Assembly (NCBI GenBank): GCA_029862745.1
Contig: JAOTWS010000005.1
Location: 119,650 to 183,649, forward strand
Length of the DNA stretch: 64,000 bases
Direction: 5' to 3'
Origin: Nitrosopumilus sp.
GTDB lineage: Archaea > Thermoproteota > Nitrososphaeria > Nitrososphaerales > Nitrosopumilaceae
The translations under genes were made by a program, and so were the position numbers. Numbering within the stretch: position 1 is the stretch's first letter; the number at the start of each line of letters is the position of its first letter. This document shows positions 54,195 to 63,980 of this stretch, in pieces. Under the pieces are notes generated by a model. That model was given only the letters and a program-made list of their open reading frames with translations, made no database searches and was not told the origin of the DNA.

Positions 54195-54476
54195 TTAAGA
54201 TAAAGTAGTAATTTCTTTTTTACTTTGATCATCAGGATCATAGCCTCTCTTTTTGTGAATTGAGTCAATTACTCCTTTGGTAAACTTGTCAAATTTTTCA
54301 TCTTTCATAGAATCTATTACCTCATCAACTGTTTTATTCATATCAATTTTTTTACATAGGCGATCAGCCTCAGAGCAATAGGATTCAATATATCTTTGTA
54401 TGTAGTCATACTCTGAACCCTCAATCCCAATTTCCCGTCTTCTTTGGCTTAACCTTTCTCTCCAAGTTATACTCAT
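54195..54476 (-). CDS. Hypothetical acidic-basic helical protein
   Basis: This 93-residue charged, helical protein (YDYIQRYIESYCSEADRLCKKI) has two Cys and a C-terminal KKRGYDPDDQSKKE. No family is recognised. Confidence 0.55.
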   Translation of the reverse strand: MSITWRERLSQRRREIGIEGSEYDYIQRYIESYCSEADRLCKKIDMNKTVDEVIDSMKDEKFDKFTKGVIDSIHKKRGYDPDDQSKKEITTLS

Positions 54477-54754
54477 TGTATCTATTTCTATTATAATTTA
54501 TGGAATTTAAAGATATAAAGAATAATTCAAAAAAATTGCATTTTTCCATTGGGATTTTGCACTCCTGATTCCTTATGATTCTAAAATCTTACTCTTTCTT
54601 ATCTTCTTGTATATTTCTTTTATGAATAATTAATTGATTTTTTTGTTAAAACCCTACTATAGCCATTCCAATAATTGCTCAAAATAATGAGTGAGCTGGT
54701 TTATACTCTAATGAAAATTCTGTTGTAAAATAAAGAGCAATTATGGCCATCATT

Positions 54755-55678
54755 TTATCTTAACCCCTTGTTGGTTCCAATCATCTCATAAGATTCTACA
54801 TCGTATGGAATTTTATATACTTCTTGAAATCCTCCAGAAGAATAACCTCCAACATAGAGAAGACTATTTTCAGAGTCAGCTGCAATACTTGAGACAGTAA
54901 GATCTATGTTTTGCCTGTTCTCCCATGATTTGCCATGATCATCAGAGTATACAATCCCAAATGTTTTGACTGATGCAAACAATCTACCATTATCATCAAA
55001 TGTTAATGCAAAAACTGTCATTCCTTGATATGTGTCAAGTTGAGTCCATGTTTGGCCACTGTCATCCGACTTGAAAATACCGTTACCAGTACCTGCATAG
55101 ATTAGTTTAGAATTATCAGGAGAAATTGCCAAAGATAAAATATATTCTGGATATTCTAGGTGTTCCCAAGTTTTTCCAGCATTAGTAGTCTTGAATAGTC
55201 CTCTTGCACCGCTATCAAAACCAATTATGATCTCAGGATTTTGTTTACTTATTGCCATGGCGTGAAAGTCAACTGGTGGCTCGATTACATTGGAAACAGA
55301 TTCCCAAGTAATACCGCCATCACTGCTTTTTATCAATCCTGTGTTTCCTCCAGTAGATGGATGGCCACTTGCATACAAAGGAATTCCTGGAATTGGCGGT
55401 GCGCTAAATGCCATATAGTCAGATCTTACCTTGTCCACTTTAATTGGAGGTCCGCTGTTAATGCTTTGGTAAAAATCGCCATGTGTTGCAATATATAAAA
55501 TAGAATGATCTGAAGGATCCAACCCCACACCATGAACATGACGCCAGTCAATTATTCTGAGATCATCTGATTCAACCTTACTGGTATTTGGAGTATCTGA
55601 AATTTGAGACGAACCAATTAAAACAATTGTAACAATAACAATCAATGCAATGCCGGCAAATAATTTTCTTGAGATCAT
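54755..55678 (-). CDS. Exported BNR-repeat beta-propeller protein
   Basis: The N-terminal signal segment is AGIALIVIVTIVLIGSSQI. The propeller then contains Asp-box/BNR repeats (SSDGGITWESVS, TTNAGKTWEHLE, SDDSGQTWTQLD, SDDHGKSWENRQ), one about every 45 residues. It resembles the F510_1955 family and Ycf48-like proteins. HVHGVGLDPSDHSILYIATH near the start is typical of that group. Function is unknown, perhaps binding in the periplasm-like space. Confidence 0.85.
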   Translation of the reverse strand: MISRKLFAGIALIVIVTIVLIGSSQISDTPNTSKVESDDLRIIDWRHVHGVGLDPSDHSILYIATHGDFYQSINSGPPIKVDKVRSDYMAFSAPPIPGIPLYASGHPSTGGNTGLIKSSDGGITWESVSNVIEPPVDFHAMAISKQNPEIIIGFDSGARGLFKTTNAGKTWEHLEYPEYILSLAISPDNSKLIYAGTGNGIFKSDDSGQTWTQLDTYQGMTVFALTFDDNGRLFASVKTFGIVYSDDHGKSWENRQNIDLTVSSIAADSENSLLYVGGYSSGGFQEVYKIPYDVESYEMIGTNKGLR

Positions 55679-55933
55679 GTTTTACAGACAGTCTCAGGAG
55701 ATTAAGATGATATTTGTATTTTATTCCACATGTAATCTTGCAAACTTACCATTGGATATTCGATAAGCAAATCATAGATTTATGATATAAGGTCACATCT
55801 TATATCCAAGATATGTCGATTTTACAATTGTAAAATCTACTATTGATGTATCTGATTGTCTATACTATGATGAAATAGAATGTATCTAAAACAAATACAC
55901 AAATCAAACACAATGCAAGACATCACCTACTAG

Positions 55934-56041
55934 GGGATAAAGGTCTCAGTTGGAGTCATCTTCATCGCATACGGAATACAGAAATTCGATCCAATATGGA
56001 AACAATACCTAATCGGTTTTGGATTACCTCCCAAACTGTAA
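55934..56041 (+). pseudogene. Short membrane-protein fragment
   Basis: After TAG 55931 the plus strand reads GIKVSVGVIFIAYGIQKFDP and WKQYLIGFGLPPKL to TAA 56041. The composition is that of a transmembrane protein end, but there is no start codon (ATA at most). It is probably a gene remnant. Confidence 0.3.
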
Positions 56042-56081
56042 ATCCCGATAACTGGAATGACTATCAAAATCTTTTCTGTAA

Positions 56082-57206
56082 TCATTCCTGTCTAAATATT
56101 GAATTATTTTCCTGCAGAATTGATTGTCTCTTTCCAAATTGTCTTGATGCAAAGATTGCGATAAATATTGACAATATTAAAATCAAAACTACAACTGTAC
56201 CAAACTCTGGAATTGTATTGTTTTGATATGCATGATTCAGATTGCTGTAACTTGCACCTGGTACAAATCCCCCTCCCATAACATAGATTGTATCACCTAC
56301 TGTAGATGAGAACAATCCTTGTCTTGGTACAGGCAGTGGCTGCAACGTATACCATGTGTCCTCTTCTGGGATATATGCCTCGTTTTCATCAAATGTTTTG
56401 ACCGTGTCCTCTCCTCCAAATACAAAGATCACCCCATTAAGTTCAGATGCAGTAATACCGTTTCTTGCAGTAGGCATTGGTGTCAAGGTTTCCCAAGAGT
56501 CACTTTGAGGATCATAAACCTCATTGACATCTAGATTTCCGATCCCTTTTGCAAAACCTCCTATGACATACATCTTTTCATCAATCACAGAAGTTGCAAA
56601 ATGTTCTCTTGCAGTAGGCATACTGGCTTTTGTTTCCCAAGAATCTGTATTCGGATCATACTGTTCAACTATACTGTATGTTTCATCACTTCCAAATCCC
56701 CCAACAGCATAAAGTTTGTCTGAAATAAATTCTGCAGACAACGCACCTCTTGCAGTAGGCATATTCTCTCCAAAATCCCATGTGTCTGTATCTGAATCAT
56801 AAATCAGTAATACACTTGATGCAATCCAGTTACCTGTGTATCCTCCTATGACATAGATTTTTCCTTCATGCGATACTGCATCCATGTGATGGAGTGTCAA
56901 TGGGATTGGAGATGCATTCGTCCATGAATCAGTTATAGTGTCATAAACAAAAACTGTACTTGTATCCTTATCGTTGTTGTCCAGACCTGCAATGACATAG
57001 ACCCTATCATTGAGAGTTACTGCAGCACTAGATGTTCTGCGTTCTGGAAGTTCAGACATATTGTTCCATGATTCGGACGGTTCATGTTCCTCGGCAAGGG
57101 ATTCAGGCAGTGAGAACAATACAAAACAAATGGATAATATTATAATTGTAAATAGTGATTTTTCTTTTATTCTACATGAATGAAATTTTCTAATCTTGAG
57201 TATCAT
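56082..57206 (-). CDS. Kelch-repeat PEFG-CTERM surface protein
   Basis: After a signal peptide, about six kelch repeats follow (VYVIAGLDNND, IYVIGGYTGN, LYAVGGFGSD, MYVIGGFAKG, IFVFGGEDTV, IYVMGGGFVP). Each has a W and a PTARxxxxx turn. Then comes the PEFG sorting signal (IPEFGTVVVLILILSIF) and a basic tail. It should be a beta-propeller held at the surface by archaeosortase processing. Its start overlaps the Met-rich gene by four bases. Confidence 0.9.
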   Translation of the reverse strand: MILKIRKFHSCRIKEKSLFTIIILSICFVLFSLPESLAEEHEPSESWNNMSELPERRTSSAAVTLNDRVYVIAGLDNNDKDTSTVFVYDTITDSWTNASPIPLTLHHMDAVSHEGKIYVIGGYTGNWIASSVLLIYDSDTDTWDFGENMPTARGALSAEFISDKLYAVGGFGSDETYSIVEQYDPNTDSWETKASMPTAREHFATSVIDEKMYVIGGFAKGIGNLDVNEVYDPQSDSWETLTPMPTARNGITASELNGVIFVFGGEDTVKTFDENEAYIPEEDTWYTLQPLPVPRQGLFSSTVGDTIYVMGGGFVPGASYSNLNHAYQNNTIPEFGTVVVLILILSIFIAIFASRQFGKRQSILQENNSIFRQE

Positions 57207-57889
57207 GGATGCATCATTTGATGTGTACTATTACCTTTCATCAAATCCTGCATTTTTTTTATGTGTTGTTTGATTAGTTCCATCATTTTTTGATTGAATT
57301 GTGTTTCATCTAGTTTCTGTGATCGAAGTTCTTGGAATTGCTTTGTATGTTCAATCATTAATTCAATCATCTTGTCTCTGGTCTGTGGATCTTCTGCCAT
57401 TTGCGTTATCATACTATCGTTCATCATTTCTTTGCCCATCATACCTTGACTGTTTTCTGAACCCATCAAATTTCTCATATGTTCCATCATTTCGGCATTT
57501 TCTGTCATGTGACCCATCATTTGCAGTCTCATTTGATCATCATTCATCATAACGGATAACATCTCCATCGTAAAATCATGATTGCTCCTCATAATCTGGG
57601 CCATCTGCCCTGCATGCTCTGCACTTGACATCCATTCCTTCATCTGTTCAGGGTTTTGCCTCATGTGGGATATCACTTGATTCCTGCCCTCCTGACTCTC
57701 CAAAAACTGATTCATCATCTGCTGTCTGGAATTAGGATCCTGCATTGCTTGTTGCATCTGTTGCGGTGACATTGCATCAAGGTTCATCGAATCTGGCATG
57801 CTGTTACTCTGTAATGCGGCATATCCTATTCCAATACCTGCAATGAAAACACCAACTACAATTGCAATCCATGTCATCTGATTAGTCAT
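57203..57889 (-). CDS. Methionine/histidine-rich membrane-anchored protein
   Basis: An N-terminal helix (MTWIAIVVGVFIAGIGIGYAA) precedes a helical domain with very frequent Met, Gln and His (MMNQFLE, MSSAEHAGQMAQIM, MMNDDQMRLQMMGHMTENAE). Met and His clusters are common in copper-handling extracytoplasmic proteins, so copper binding is a reasonable guess. It is the first gene of a unit with the kelch protein. Confidence 0.8.
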   Translation of the reverse strand: MTNQMTWIAIVVGVFIAGIGIGYAALQSNSMPDSMNLDAMSPQQMQQAMQDPNSRQQMMNQFLESQEGRNQVISHMRQNPEQMKEWMSSAEHAGQMAQIMRSNHDFTMEMLSVMMNDDQMRLQMMGHMTENAEMMEHMRNLMGSENSQGMMGKEMMNDSMITQMAEDPQTRDKMIELMIEHTKQFQELRSQKLDETQFNQKMMELIKQHIKKMQDLMKGNSTHQMMHP

Positions 57890-58485
57890 ATCTATACGAT
57901 AATACTAATCCTGGCATATTAAATAAAACCATTTACATTTGTAAAGTCACATTACTCCATTAGATTTCTGGTGATGGACTCAATTTTTCCCTTGAATTTT
58001 TCTTTGTACATTGTTTTACATGAAGTACAGCAGAAAAACCACATGGCTTATTCATCTGACACAACATAGAGAGCACATTATAAAATAGATCACTGATTAA
58101 TCTATCTCATGTGTTTTTTGTACATGTTCAAAAGGATTTGTAAACAAGTGAACGTCGCTACCAATCCAACTTCTGTCATGGAATATTTAATATAAAATTA
58201 ACAATAAACATGATGGTATCAAAATGAAAAACTTGTTTAATTTAATATTATATAATCTGATAAATTTTCATTGTCATCCTGCTCTACTTTATTGAGTATG
58301 TAACCATACTAATTTCAAATTGAACATATATGATACAAGATCAATTTCATGTACAATTTGTAAACAAGTATTGGTAAAGTTGACTATGATACAGAAATTA
58401 TCCGTTTAAAATGTGTTCAGTGCTTAAACACTACTCATGTTAAAGCCAAAATATCTTTACATAATTTCTCATTATCTATTATTCT
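57890..58485. other. Gene-poor stretch
   Basis: I see no intact gene. Near 58385-58440 a start-less frame has LKCVQCLNTTHVKAKI with one CxxC pair, possibly a remnant of a zinc-ribbon microprotein. Confidence 0.35.
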
Positions 58486-58608
58486 ATGTTTAAATTAAAA
58501 CAATTCAATTGTAAGTGCCAAAAATACTATTGTCTAAATTCAGTTTTTGATCAAAACAAACTTTGTGCTGAATGTTTTTATGGAATACATGAGGTTGTAA
58601 AGAATTAA
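58486..58608 (+). CDS. Cys-rich microprotein (40 aa)
   Basis: ATG 58486 to TAA 58608 encodes NCKCQKYYC and CAECFYG, five Cys in 40 residues. The spacing fits a small metal site. No family is known. Confidence 0.55.
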   Translation: MFKLKQFNCKCQKYYCLNSVFDQNKLCAECFYGIHEVVKN

Positions 58609-58911
58609 ATCAATTCAACATGTTTTACGTATTATTTATAGCAATTATGAATAGTAACTCCTGATATTGCAGAAACATTTGAGATCTTTTGTTGGTACAA
58701 ATTCAAGATTGTTTTGATGCTTGTCAGTAGAGTATGGTGAATGCAACTGTATCTGGTTTTTTTCCTGCAGTTAATTTTCTCTTTCTTGACAACTCCATCG
58801 TTTGGAACTTTTCTGGAGTCAACTTACTACTCTACTTCGGTCTATGTGATGTGGGATTGTTTTATGCCCATCAAGAGTTTTTTTAACTATGGATTCAATG
58901 CTAATTGCTGC

Positions 58912-59142
58912 CTATGTAGTCTCTTTCTTACTATTCTTTTCAAATAAAATTTTGTTATTTTTTGTAATCTTTTCAATTCTACCAACTGGAATGGTTTCAA
59001 AGTTTTCAGATATTCTGATAAATTCAAGTAATGTTGTCTCGATGATTTTTTCAAAATCTCTGTAGAAAATTTTGTAAGTGTCTACCTCATTTCCAAAACG
59101 CGCTTTGCTGAAAATTTCATAAATCATTCCTTTTTTTGTCAT
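58912..59142 (-). CDS. MJ1316/DUF504-type RNA-end recognition domain protein
   Basis: This 76-residue protein starts KKGMIYEIFSKARFGNEVDT. It continues with a YKIFYRDFEKIIETTLLEFI block and ends in IPVGRIEKITKNNKILFEK, matching the order of the MJ1316 (DUF504) domain: a basic W/F-R start, a Y..YRDR-like strand, and IPxHRI with a K-x-W/F-x2 end. That domain is predicted to recognise cyclic RNA ends. It lies divergent from the endonuclease dU remnant. Confidence 0.55.
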   Translation of the reverse strand: MTKKGMIYEIFSKARFGNEVDTYKIFYRDFEKIIETTLLEFIRISENFETIPVGRIEKITKNNKILFEKNSKKETT

Positions 59143-59239
59143 ACCTTACTTGAATTATTACAATAATTCAAAAATACTATGTTTTTCATGAACAGAATTT
59201 CAAGAGAAACGAAAAATAGTTGCTAACCTAAAAGAAACC

Positions 59240-59849
59240 ATGAGAACTCTTCATCTTGAAAAAAAAGGATTACGAGGTTGGCAATATCTGAAAGCTTTAG
59301 ACAACATACTGCAAACTCTATTTTTTCTGGTGTTGTAATGAGACGAGATTTTGTAATTGATGGATTCGTTTTTGGAACTGCCTCCATAGAAGGTGATGAT
59401 GCTACCATGTTGTCTTGAAGATGTATGATGAACTCCAAAGACCAGATGTTGGTTATGTCTTGATTTCAGGATTGATAGTTTCAATGTTTAATATCATTGA
59501 CATCAAAAAATTATATCATTCTTTGAAAATTCCGATAATTGGAATATCTTATAATGATTCGCTGGGTATTGAGAGTGCTCTAAAGTATCATTTCCCAGAT
59601 TCATTCGAATCAAAAATTTCTTTATATCAAAAATTAGGAAAAAGAGAAAAAATTACATTAAATACATCTCATGATATTTTTATCAGAAAAGAAGGTTGTA
59701 ATCTGATCGATGTAGAGTATCTGCTAAATGGATTGACATTATATGGTTCTGTTCCAGAACCTATACGTGTTTCTCAATTACTTGCAAAAACATTACTTCA
59801 GAAAAATTATCATTCTAAATTTATTGGGATCTCCATTATTCATTATTAA
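59240..59849 (+). pseudogene. Endonuclease dU (DUF99) broken by two frameshifts
   Basis: Three frames together make a DUF99 protein: MRTLHLEKKGLR, then LAISESFRQHTANSIFSGVV with MRRDFVIDGFVFG, and finally MYDELQRPDVGYVLISGLIV followed by an EPIRVSQLLAK end. One missing base near 59276 (GA-GTT-TGG) and another near 59411 (TTG-TCT-TG) explain both breaks. The last piece alone, from 59415, would be 144 aa and lack the N-terminal half. Family members cut DNA at deoxyuridine. Confidence 0.85.
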
Positions 59850-59905
59850 TTGCAAGAGCGAAAGGTTCATAGTATTTATGAATCCGAATAAGATTAGTTA
59901 TTTAC

Positions 59906-60085
59906 ATGGTTATACTATATGCAATCATAGGTGCAATCACTACTATTGGAGTTGTCTTACTTCGACATTATCTTGAAGAACGTAAAAAACAACCTAGAAA
60001 TGATAAATTTTGTTATAGTTGTAATCTAAATTTTCCAAATAAATACAACGTATGTCCAAAATGTGGAATAAAATTTGGTAATTAA
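59906..60085 (+). CDS. Membrane-anchored zinc-ribbon protein (59 aa)
   Basis: One transmembrane helix (VILYAIIGAITTIGVVLL) is followed by a basic linker and one zinc ribbon (FCYSCNLNFP, VCPKCGIKFG). It probably binds a partner at the inner membrane face. Confidence 0.7.
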   Translation: MVILYAIIGAITTIGVVLLRHYLEERKKQPRNDKFCYSCNLNFPNKYNVCPKCGIKFGN

Positions 60086-60125
60086 AATAATCTTACAACA
60101 ACATAAATCCAGAAATCACCCTCAC

Positions 60126-60255
60126 AGGGGTAAAAAATGGACGCAGTATTATTTATGATTGGCTCTAAACGTTAGATTCTCAATTCTTTTTTTTGATTTG
60201 AGCCACTGACGAGATTAGTCAATTTTCGTTAGATATCTACATAATTTCTACCCCT
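60126..60255. other. Candidate structured leader of the hotdog gene
   Basis: AGGGGTA at 60126-60132 can pair with TACCCCT at 60249-60255. Inside, TGGCTC-AAA at 60160-60169 pairs with TTTGAGCCA at 60197-60205 except for one bulge. The nested stems lie 65 bases before the hotdog start at 60322, where a riboswitch or attenuator could act. Only the two stems are seen; there is no known consensus. Confidence 0.35.
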
Positions 60256-60321
60256 AGAGTTTTATCAATATGATAAATTACAATCAAAAAACTTTCATTA
60301 GATTTTTTTGAGAGTATTATT

Positions 60322-60759
60322 GTGGGCAATTCTTTTCCAGAAACTAAATTACGGATACGTATGAGCTCTCATGATGCACATTACGATGGGAATCTTGTTG
60401 ATGGTGCACAAATTCTTAATCTTTTTGGAGATTTAACTACTGAATTAACAATTCAATATGATGGGGATGAGGGCCTTCTTCAAGCTTATGATAAAGTTGA
60501 GTTTTTAGCTCCAATATACAGCGGAGATTTTATTGAAGTCACAGGAAAAATTACTGAAGTCGGAAAAACTAGTAGAAAAATAAACTTCGAAGCATACAAG
60601 GTGATTTCTCCAAACAAAGGCAATACAAATGAAAGTGCTTGTGATGTACTTGATTCACCAATTCTTGTAGCAAAAGCAACTGGTACAAGTGTTGGTAATT
60701 CTAGAAAAACAAAGAAAAGGAAAATTTTAGATTTTATTTTTCTACTCTATCTCCTCTAA
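60322..60759 (+). CDS. Hotdog-fold enzyme like 3-aminobutyryl-CoA ammonia-lyase
   Basis: The core (RMSSHDAHYDGNLVDGAQIL, DGDEGLLQAYDKVEFLAPIY, SGDFIEVTGKI) closely follows beta-alanyl/3-aminobutyryl-CoA ammonia-lyases. These remove ammonia from an aminoacyl-CoA to give an enoyl-CoA. It starts with GTG 60322. The last 20 residues (after GTSVGNS) are unusual, basic then hydrophobic, and may come from a 3' alteration. No partner genes of lysine fermentation are seen here. Confidence 0.75.
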   Translation: MGNSFPETKLRIRMSSHDAHYDGNLVDGAQILNLFGDLTTELTIQYDGDEGLLQAYDKVEFLAPIYSGDFIEVTGKITEVGKTSRKINFEAYKVISPNKGNTNESACDVLDSPILVAKATGTSVGNSRKTKKRKILDFIFLLYLL

Positions 60760-60986
60760 AGTCTCTTCCTATCATAACTAAATAAATTTTGAATGTACGG
60801 TGTTCTGATACTTGTAATGTAAAACATAGTTATCTTTTATTATTGCTGCTGATGAAAACACTAATCACCTCAATCAAAAAATTCAATATATTAATTAATA
60901 CTTGGTTGCTTTGAATTGTTTTTTTGATATGAACTTTCAGTTTTTATGTTAGTAATACCAATAAAAAAAGAAAAGATAAGTTTTGG

Positions 60987-62009
60987 CTAGTTATGCCATT
61001 TTATTTCAGTCATTTGACTGCGAAGATCATTTAGCTGTTCTCGAAGCGAGTCTGCCTGTACGTCATCACCATCAGCGATAGCATTCTGGAGTTGTTTTAG
61101 AATCTCAAGAAACTGTGATTTTAGATTATCTTTTGCTACGTTTCCGGTTCCTTGATCAGAAAGTTTTTTCTCTATTTTTGCAATCTTGTTTTCGATTTGC
61201 GCAGGATCAGATAATGTCTTTTCATAGTTTCCTCCTTCTTGTTGTTTGTCATGAGAGTATCTGTTGTCTCTGCCTTCTGCCATCATCATAGAGTGATCAA
61301 ACTCTTTTGTTACCTGTGTGGTGTTTGTGGCATCTGCTGCATCAACTACAAATACTGTTGTACTCATTGTTTCTGATTTGGATTCCATGTTAATCTCAAC
61401 TAGCGTCCATACGACGAATTTGTCGCCATTTTCATTGACTGCTATACCGATACTGCCTTTCATGACATCAAGTCCTGCATCTTCTGCCAAGGATGCTGCC
61501 TCACTGAACTTTACAGTTACTTTCGATTTTAAGTCCTCATGAACTGCCTTCATGTCTGTTTCTTTAGTCATTTCAGGGATTGGTATTGCACCTGTAAATC
61601 CTTTAACTTTGATTGTCATGTGATGTTTCTTAGAATCATATTTCATCTTGTCTTCAGAATGTTTTTTGTATTCGTTACTGTATTCTTCAATGAATGCTTG
61701 TTTTCCTGCTTCATCAAGTGAGCAGTACTCATTCATCTTTGCTATTATCTCTTCGGTTTTGTTATACTCTGCAATCAGTGAAGATTGCTCATCCGCAGAC
61801 ATTTTGCAGTATCTGTTTATCTTTTCTGCCATGTCTTGTTTGATATCTTTCTTTACACTATGATCATAGGTGGCATCACTCTTACTACTACCATCTGCCC
61901 ATTGTTTTTCTTGGCCAGGTTCTGCTATAACATATGGTGTTGCTGCTACAAACATTAATGCAAATACTGCTGCAAATGCTGGAAGTACATACTTTATCTT
62001 TGTATTCAT
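60987..62009 (-). CDS. Exported coiled-coil protein
   Basis: After a signal peptide (LPAFAAVFALMFVAATPYVIA), this 340-residue protein has a Lys/Glu/Tyr-rich helical region. An alpha/beta domain follows (residues 130-230, GIAVNENGDKFVVWTLVEIN), then a C-terminal coiled coil (IENKIAKIEKKLSDQG, FLEILKQLQNAIADGDDVQ). Two Cys lie near 68 and 96. It probably belongs to the secreted proteins common in ammonia-oxidising archaea. Confidence 0.75.
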   Translation of the reverse strand: MNTKIKYVLPAFAAVFALMFVAATPYVIAEPGQEKQWADGSSKSDATYDHSVKKDIKQDMAEKINRYCKMSADEQSSLIAEYNKTEEIIAKMNEYCSLDEAGKQAFIEEYSNEYKKHSEDKMKYDSKKHHMTIKVKGFTGAIPIPEMTKETDMKAVHEDLKSKVTVKFSEAASLAEDAGLDVMKGSIGIAVNENGDKFVVWTLVEINMESKSETMSTTVFVVDAADATNTTQVTKEFDHSMMMAEGRDNRYSHDKQQEGGNYEKTLSDPAQIENKIAKIEKKLSDQGTGNVAKDNLKSQFLEILKQLQNAIADGDDVQADSLREQLNDLRSQMTEIKWHN

Positions 62010-62609
62010 TAATCTGCCAATGAGGCTTTACTGATAAAAGTTACGAACAAGTGATCTGTAACACTCTTCATGATTATATATAAAACGTAAATCGGTGGTT
62101 TGCGAGTTAGAATTTTCTAGATTTCACAAAAAAAAAAGTCTACTTGATTCTATCTTACTATTGCTATGAACATCTCATTTGGTTCTACTGTATTTTTAAA
62201 ATTAAAGAAAAGTAATTAATTATTTCAAGATGAATAATCAAAATAAACCTGGTATTCTAGTGATAAGTTCAACATAGAACGAATGTGGCTTATTAGTAAT
62301 GATGACATGATCTAATTGATATGAAATAAAAACTGATACAAAAAGAACAAGAAGACGATATTAGTCGAGAAACTATTCTGTTGAGAATAAAAGAGACATT
62401 CCTAAGCTAGGAATTTTTATTTTGTTATTATTGAATTTATTTTACTACATCAATATATTAGATTAATTATAGAAATTTTCACTCTAATCCAAAATTTAGA
62501 TTTCCTTAAAGAAAATCCCTTTGAACTATCAATTTGATAGTACATTATAACAATAACTAATAAAACCAGAAATCATTGTATTGGGATTTTGGTTTGATTA
62601 GTTTCCAGC
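62010..62609. other. Gene-free stretch
   Basis: About 600 AT-rich bases contain no protein-like frame or repeat I can support. The promoter of the exported coiled-coil gene should be at its left end. Confidence 0.4.
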
Positions 62610-63005
62610 TTGATCAAGATATCAGGATATAGAGAAGCTGAGATGCAATTTTTGAGGTCAGAAAATACCTCGATTGAAAAGATTGAGGATGGGAGATTTT
62701 ATTCAGATACTAGGATCTCAGATTTTCAAAGATATGTAAAAAATATGATAAAGAAAAAGCCAAATTCATACAGTATAAAGTATGTATCAAATGTGTATCC
62801 AACTTTTTGGACCGTTTTTCTTGAAAAAGACATCCAGGTGGATGGGATGGTGTTTCTTTCTAGTTTAAAGTCAGATAACAATGACGAGTCATTTGGATGG
62901 TATGTGTATCCTGATTATGTCTCAGAGAGTTCTAAAAAAATTTTAAGAAAAATAAACCAGACCTTTTCAGATGAATGGAATACAACAGAATGGACAATTA
63001 GATAA
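62610..63005 (+). CDS. Hypothetical protein (131 aa)
   Basis: TTG 62610 or ATG 62643 could be the start. The sequence is mixed alpha/beta with aromatic residues (SFGWYVYPDYVSES). I recognise no family. Codon composition fits real coding sequence. Confidence 0.55.
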   Translation: MIKISGYREAEMQFLRSENTSIEKIEDGRFYSDTRISDFQRYVKNMIKKKPNSYSIKYVSNVYPTFWTVFLEKDIQVDGMVFLSSLKSDNNDESFGWYVYPDYVSESSKKILRKINQTFSDEWNTTEWTIR

Positions 63006-63139
63006 ACTACTGGTTTGTTTGGAATAGAACTAGACTATAAAGTGTTAAATAATTTTCAATTCATTGATAGAAATCTTGTTTGTAAAAACCGATTCTAAGA
63101 AATATTAATAAATCATAAGTCAGTTGTCTAAGAGTAACG

Positions 63140-63352
63140 ATGGAGACAAACCGAATTGCAGGATATGTTGTCATATTGATAGCAGTTGGGGGTGTTGCAA
63201 TTGCTGTTTCCCTTTGGGACAGTGATGGAGACAAAATACCAGATATCGTTGATAATTGTCCAGATGTGTATAATCCTGATCAAGCAGATTCTAATGGCAA
63301 TAAGATTGGAGATGCATGTGAAAATATAAACTCTGGAGATTCTTCACGTTAA
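63140..63352 (+). CDS. Membrane-anchored Ca-binding (thrombospondin type 3) protein
   Basis: An N-terminal helix ([21 protein letters not shown]) is followed by one and a half thrombospondin type 3 repeats ([28 protein letters not shown]) with the Asp/Asn calcium ligands and a Cys pair. It is a single-repeat surface protein of 70 residues. Confidence 0.8.
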   Translation: METNRIAGYVVILIAVGGVAIAVSLWDSDGDKIPDIVDNCPDVYNPDQADSNGNKIGDACENINSGDSSR

Positions 63353-63451
63353 AAACAAATTTGCTTAAATAAGTTGTAAATTAGCTGTAAATACATCATC
63401 GCTTGATTAGAATTTTAAATATACTAAATCACAACATCACACTATACGGGA

Positions 63452-63901
63452 TTAGTCTAAGATATCTTTCCTTATTGGATGATATCCTCTTACGCTCATT
63501 ATTACTTGAGGGTTTTGTAACTTTTGAGATGATTGATGGTATAATTCCTTGTAATGGTTTGTAAAGTCTTTGCCATTTTCTGGGTTCTCATATGATTTCT
63601 TGTTTGTAATATCATCAATCCATGTTCTATAGTTTTTGTTTGTAACGAATTGTAATTTCTGATCTAGCCAATTAATATGTGATTTAAGAAAGGATGTAAA
63701 ATTATGAGATACAAAGACAAATTGAATCCATGCATTGTCAGTTAACTGAATAAGATTTGATATTTGTGTGATTAATTGATGTGAATTATTTTTATCAAGT
63801 ATAGTTGTGTAATGACCATGATATAGTGAAACATCAAATATTTTGTATTTGGTATCGACTTTAAACCAATCATGTATGGAATGTTCTAGTTCAACAAACA
63901 T
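63452..63901 (-). CDS. Hypothetical protein (149 aa)
   Basis: This mixed alpha/beta protein is rich in His and aromatic residues (YHGHYTTILDKNNSHQ). No signal peptide or known domain is seen. A divergent promoter region lies to its right. Confidence 0.55.
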   Translation of the reverse strand: MFVELEHSIHDWFKVDTKYKIFDVSLYHGHYTTILDKNNSHQLITQISNLIQLTDNAWIQFVFVSHNFTSFLKSHINWLDQKLQFVTNKNYRTWIDDITNKKSYENPENGKDFTNHYKELYHQSSQKLQNPQVIMSVRGYHPIRKDILD

Positions 63902-63980
63902 GGCTCTCCTCTTGCGTTTATCTTTTCAAGTGTGATCTCCAATAGATGTTATAATAAAGTGCGTCTTATTTTAACCCCAC

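Noticed and set aside
58741..58947. Plus-strand hydrophobic frame of 68 aa
   Set aside because: It overlaps the more convincing MJ1316-type gene, and Phe/Leu/Ser-rich frames are common by chance here.
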